Below, piece by piece: positions 61,886-64,000 of a stretch of 64,000 bases of DNA. The DNA is from Affinirhizobium lemnae (GTDB lineage: Bacteria; Pseudomonadota; Alphaproteobacteria; Rhizobiales; Rhizobiaceae). The notes under the pieces were generated by a model that was not told the origin of the DNA, did no database searches, and was given only the letters and a program-made list of their open reading frames with translations. The stretch spans positions 62,001 through 126,000 of the forward strand of contig NZ_JALJQZ010000009.1 in assembly GCF_022968395.1 (NCBI RefSeq), given 5' to 3'. How positions within the stretch are numbered: the first letter of the stretch is position 1; each line of letters opens with the position of its first letter. Both the position numbers and the translations under genes were made by a program.

Positions 61886-64000
61886 TGCGTCTTTCCCGGC
61901 TCGATCTCACGCGCTACGGCAAGTTTACCGACCGCGTGCTCGACTTTGGCGCACACCGAGAAGGTTCGCCGGACCTCCATATCGTCTACGGTCTGAACGA
62001 GGCGGGAAAATCGACGGCATTCTCCGCCTATCTCGATCTGCTATTCGGTATTCCCGACAAGAGTTCCTACGATTTTTTGCATGCCTATAGCGCCATGCAA
62101 ATCGGCGGGCGATTGGAGATCGACGGTCGCGGACAGGATTTCATCCGCATCAAGAAGCGGACAAACGCACTCCTTGATCGCTCTGGTCAACCACTGCCGG
62201 AAGCCGTTATTGCATCTGCACTGGGCGGGCTGACGCGTGACTCCTACAAGGCCATGTTTTCGCTTGATGAGCATTCGCTGCAGGATGGCGGACGTGCGAT
62301 TGTGGAAAGCAAGGGGGATCTGGGGGAGCTTCTGTTTTCCGCAAGCGCAGGCCTTGCCGAACTTAGCCGCGTTTTGAACGCGACCGAAGAAGAGGCTTTC
62401 GCCTTTCACAAAAAGCGAGCCCGCACCACGCAACTGGCCGATTTGAAGCAGCGACTGGCTGGGCTGAAGGCGGAACGGGACGAAATCGACACCTATGCCC
62501 CGGCCTTCGCCGGCCTTGTTTCGACCCGCGATCAAGTCCAGAAGAATTACAGCACAGTCCTTCAAGAACTTTCAGGCGCGCAGGTCGAGGCGCTGAGATT
62601 GCAGGCGGAATTGCGCGCGCTGCCTTTGCTGCGCGAACTGCGGCGCACTGAAGAAGCTCTTGTGCCACTGGCAGATCTTCCGCGTCCGCCCAGAGAATGG
62701 GCCGCCCTTCTTGCCGAAGCTATGCGCGATGAAACGCAGCTGGAAACAGAGAAGGCCGGTCTTGCGGCATCTATCGAGCGCCTTGAAAGCGAGATTGCGG
62801 CAATTGCCATAGATCCCAAGATCCGCGAGGCAGCAGATGCAATCTCCACGCTGACGCTCGAAAAGGCGCGCCATATTACCGGAGTAAAGGATCTCGAGAG
62901 ACGGCAGCTTGAGTTGGCCGAAAGTCAGGCACTTCTTCAGCAGGCTCTGCGCACGCTTGGCAAAGAAGGTGAAAATCAGCCTGAAACGCTCATTCTTTCA
63001 CCGGCTCTGACGGGCAAGCTTCGCGATTTGATCGAAACGCGATCTGGCATCAGTGCGACGTTGAAGACCGTTCAGCGCGAAGTTGAACGCATTGAAGCCG
63101 CCATTGAACTTGCCGCCGTAAAACTAGCGGACCATTCCTCGTCCGATCGTGATGAGAAAAAGGACCGGCAGGTGACCGCGGTCCTCGAGCGGCTTCGCAA
63201 AAGCGACACTCGTTCCCTTATCACGTTGGAGAAACGGGGATTGGAGCGACTACGGCGGCAGGTAGAACAGACCGCGACCGCTCTCCTGCCCAGGGAGGGG
63301 ACCGCCGACGAGCTTAGGTCTCTGAGAGTGCCCGATCCTCGGCAGATGGAGGCTTGGCGTCAGCAGTCTGCGGAATTGGACCGGCAGACGGCCCGGATGA
63401 AGGAAAGCCTGCGCGAAACCCGCACGCGGCTTGCGGAGACGGAGGCGCGTCTTGCTGCATCGCGTAGCGAGGCGGAAAATTTTGATGACGCATCCGCCGC
63501 CGCGCTACGCCAGCGTCGAAACGAGGCATGGCAGCAGCATCTCAGCAGTTTGACCGCGGAGACCGCTCAATCCTTCGACGCCTTGATGCAAGAGTACGAC
63601 AAGGTCAGCGACAGCCGTCTTGCCCACTCCGGGGAGTTGGTTGAGTGGCGGCGACTGCGGCAAGAGCGGCAGGCGCTTTCGGTGAAGCTCCGGGAGACCG
63701 AAGAGGCTCTCGCTGAGATCAGCCAGGAACGAACGGATCTGTTGCATCGTCTGATGGAGGTACTGCCTTTCGAGCGCGGAAAGGAAGCAGACATCCCGGC
63801 GGTGATCTCATGGATCGAAGGTTTCTCCAGAGCGCGGGCAGACTACCTTTACGCTTACGACAGCTGGGCCGACGCCAACGATAAAGTGGAGGAGTTACAG
63901 GAAACGGAACGGCAGCAGCTAGAAGAGCTGAACCTGCTGCTTTCGGACATTCCAGACATTCAACCTTCACCAGCTGATTTCGAAGGAAAACTCGATGCCA
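61885..64000 (+). CDS. YhaN/SbcC-like ATPase with coiled coil, 3' end cut by window
   Basis: The first 705 residues are visible and the frame stays open to the window end. The N-terminus MRLSRLDLTRYGKFTDRVLDF leads into Walker A YGLNEAGKST (35-44), followed by SYDFLHAYSAMQIGGRLEIDG as in YhaN AAA proteins. From about residue 165 the sequence is mostly helical with long Glu/Arg/Leu/Gln heptad-like stretches, fitting an SMC/Rad50-type coiled coil. The Walker B and signature motifs expected at the C-terminus lie outside the window. It should form a complex with the nuclease encoded just upstream. Confidence 0.88.
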   Translation, partial: MRLSRLDLTRYGKFTDRVLDFGAHREGSPDLHIVYGLNEAGKSTAFSAYLDLLFGIPDKSSYDFLHAYSAMQIGGRLEIDGRGQDFIRIKKRTNALLDRSGQPLPEAVIASALGGLTRDSYKAMFSLDEHSLQDGGRAIVESKGDLGELLFSASAGLAELSRVLNATEEEAFAFHKKRARTTQLADLKQRLAGLKAERDEIDTYAPAFAGLVSTRDQVQKNYSTVLQELSGAQVEALRLQAELRALPLLRELRRTEEALVPLADLPRPPREWAALLAEAMRDETQLETEKAGLAASIERLESEIAAIAIDPKIREAADAISTLTLEKARHITGVKDLERRQLELAESQALLQQALRTLGKEGENQPETLILSPALTGKLRDLIETRSGISATLKTVQREVERIEAAIELAAVKLADHSSSDRDEKKDRQVTAVLERLRKSDTRSLITLEKRGLERLRRQVEQTATALLPREGTADELRSLRVPDPRQMEAWRQQSAELDRQTARMKESLRETRTRLAETEARLAASRSEAENFDDASAAALRQRRNEAWQQHLSSLTAETAQSFDALMQEYDKVSDSRLAHSGELVEWRRLRQERQALSVKLRETEEALAEISQERTDLLHRLMEVLPFERGKEADIPAVISWIEGFSRARADYLYAYDSWADANDKVEELQETERQQLEELNLLLSDIPDIQPSPADFEGKLDA

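Noticed and set aside
1..64000. Mobile elements, prophage, CRISPR arrays, tRNA or rRNA genes
   Set aside because: No transposase, integrase, phage structural gene, regularly spaced repeat, or recognisable tRNA/rRNA sequence was seen; gaps between genes are short and mostly regulatory.

Overview
The window reads like alpha-proteobacterial DNA of the Rhizobiaceae type (Agrobacterium/Rhizobium-like). The basis is dense tail-to-head operons with ATGA overlaps, many ABC importers (three of the peptide/oligosaccharide class, one Ugp type, one polar amino-acid type, one ThiXY), a DctQM-fused TRAP transporter, a thiMED salvage operon, a RecX and a soluble-type FtsK. The genus is an inference. I see no prophage, insertion sequence, CRISPR array, rRNA or tRNA.

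Layout. (1) 1-2.4 kb, plus strand: the 3' part of a 2-oxoglutarate oxygenase, an FMN-dependent 2-hydroxyacid dehydrogenase and a GNAT acetyltransferase. (2) 2.4-20.1 kb, minus strand: a carbohydrate locus. Read in the direction of transcription it encodes a GH28-like enzyme, a GH38 alpha-mannosidase, a PHP-domain hydrolase, a LacI regulator, a five-gene ABC importer, two proteins of unknown family and a GH105 unsaturated uronyl hydrolase. None of the enzymes has a visible signal peptide, so the scheme looks like import first, depolymerise inside the cell. (3) 20.2-26.3 kb: a Na/Pi-cotransporter-like protein and ugpBAEC for glycerol-3-phosphate. (4) 26.5-36.2 kb: a seven-gene minus-strand operon in which a Yej/Opp-like importer with a fused double ATPase is followed by three glycosyltransferases. 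(5) 36.4-41.3 kb: a GT32-like transferase, a polysaccharide deacetylase, a GT4 transferase, a UDP-sugar dehydrogenase and a small methyltransferase-like protein. Together with (4) this suggests a glycan or glycoconjugate system. (6) 41.3-44.5 kb: a highly unusual ABC exporter-like protein whose nucleotide-binding domain is degenerate and expanded, followed by a cyclic-nucleotide-binding protein. (7) 44.8-50 kb: an amino-acid-type ABC importer, a HutC/GntR regulator and a DszA/NtaA-type flavin monooxygenase, ending in a strong terminator hairpin. (8) 50-53.5 kb: an FtsK without membrane segments, and RecX. (9) 53.6-60.5 kb: a TPP-riboswitch-led operon thiX-thiY-thiM-thiE-thiD that runs on into a TRAP transporter. 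(10) 60.6-64 kb: a YhaO/SbcD-like nuclease and the start of a YhaN/SbcC-like ATPase.

The strongest leads are the TRAP transporter attached to a TPP-riboswitch thiamin salvage operon that lacks a thiZ ATPase, the degenerate ABC protein with a triplicated Q-loop segment, the importer-plus-glycosyltransferase operon, and the all-cytoplasmic uronate/mannoside locus with two unrecognised proteins.
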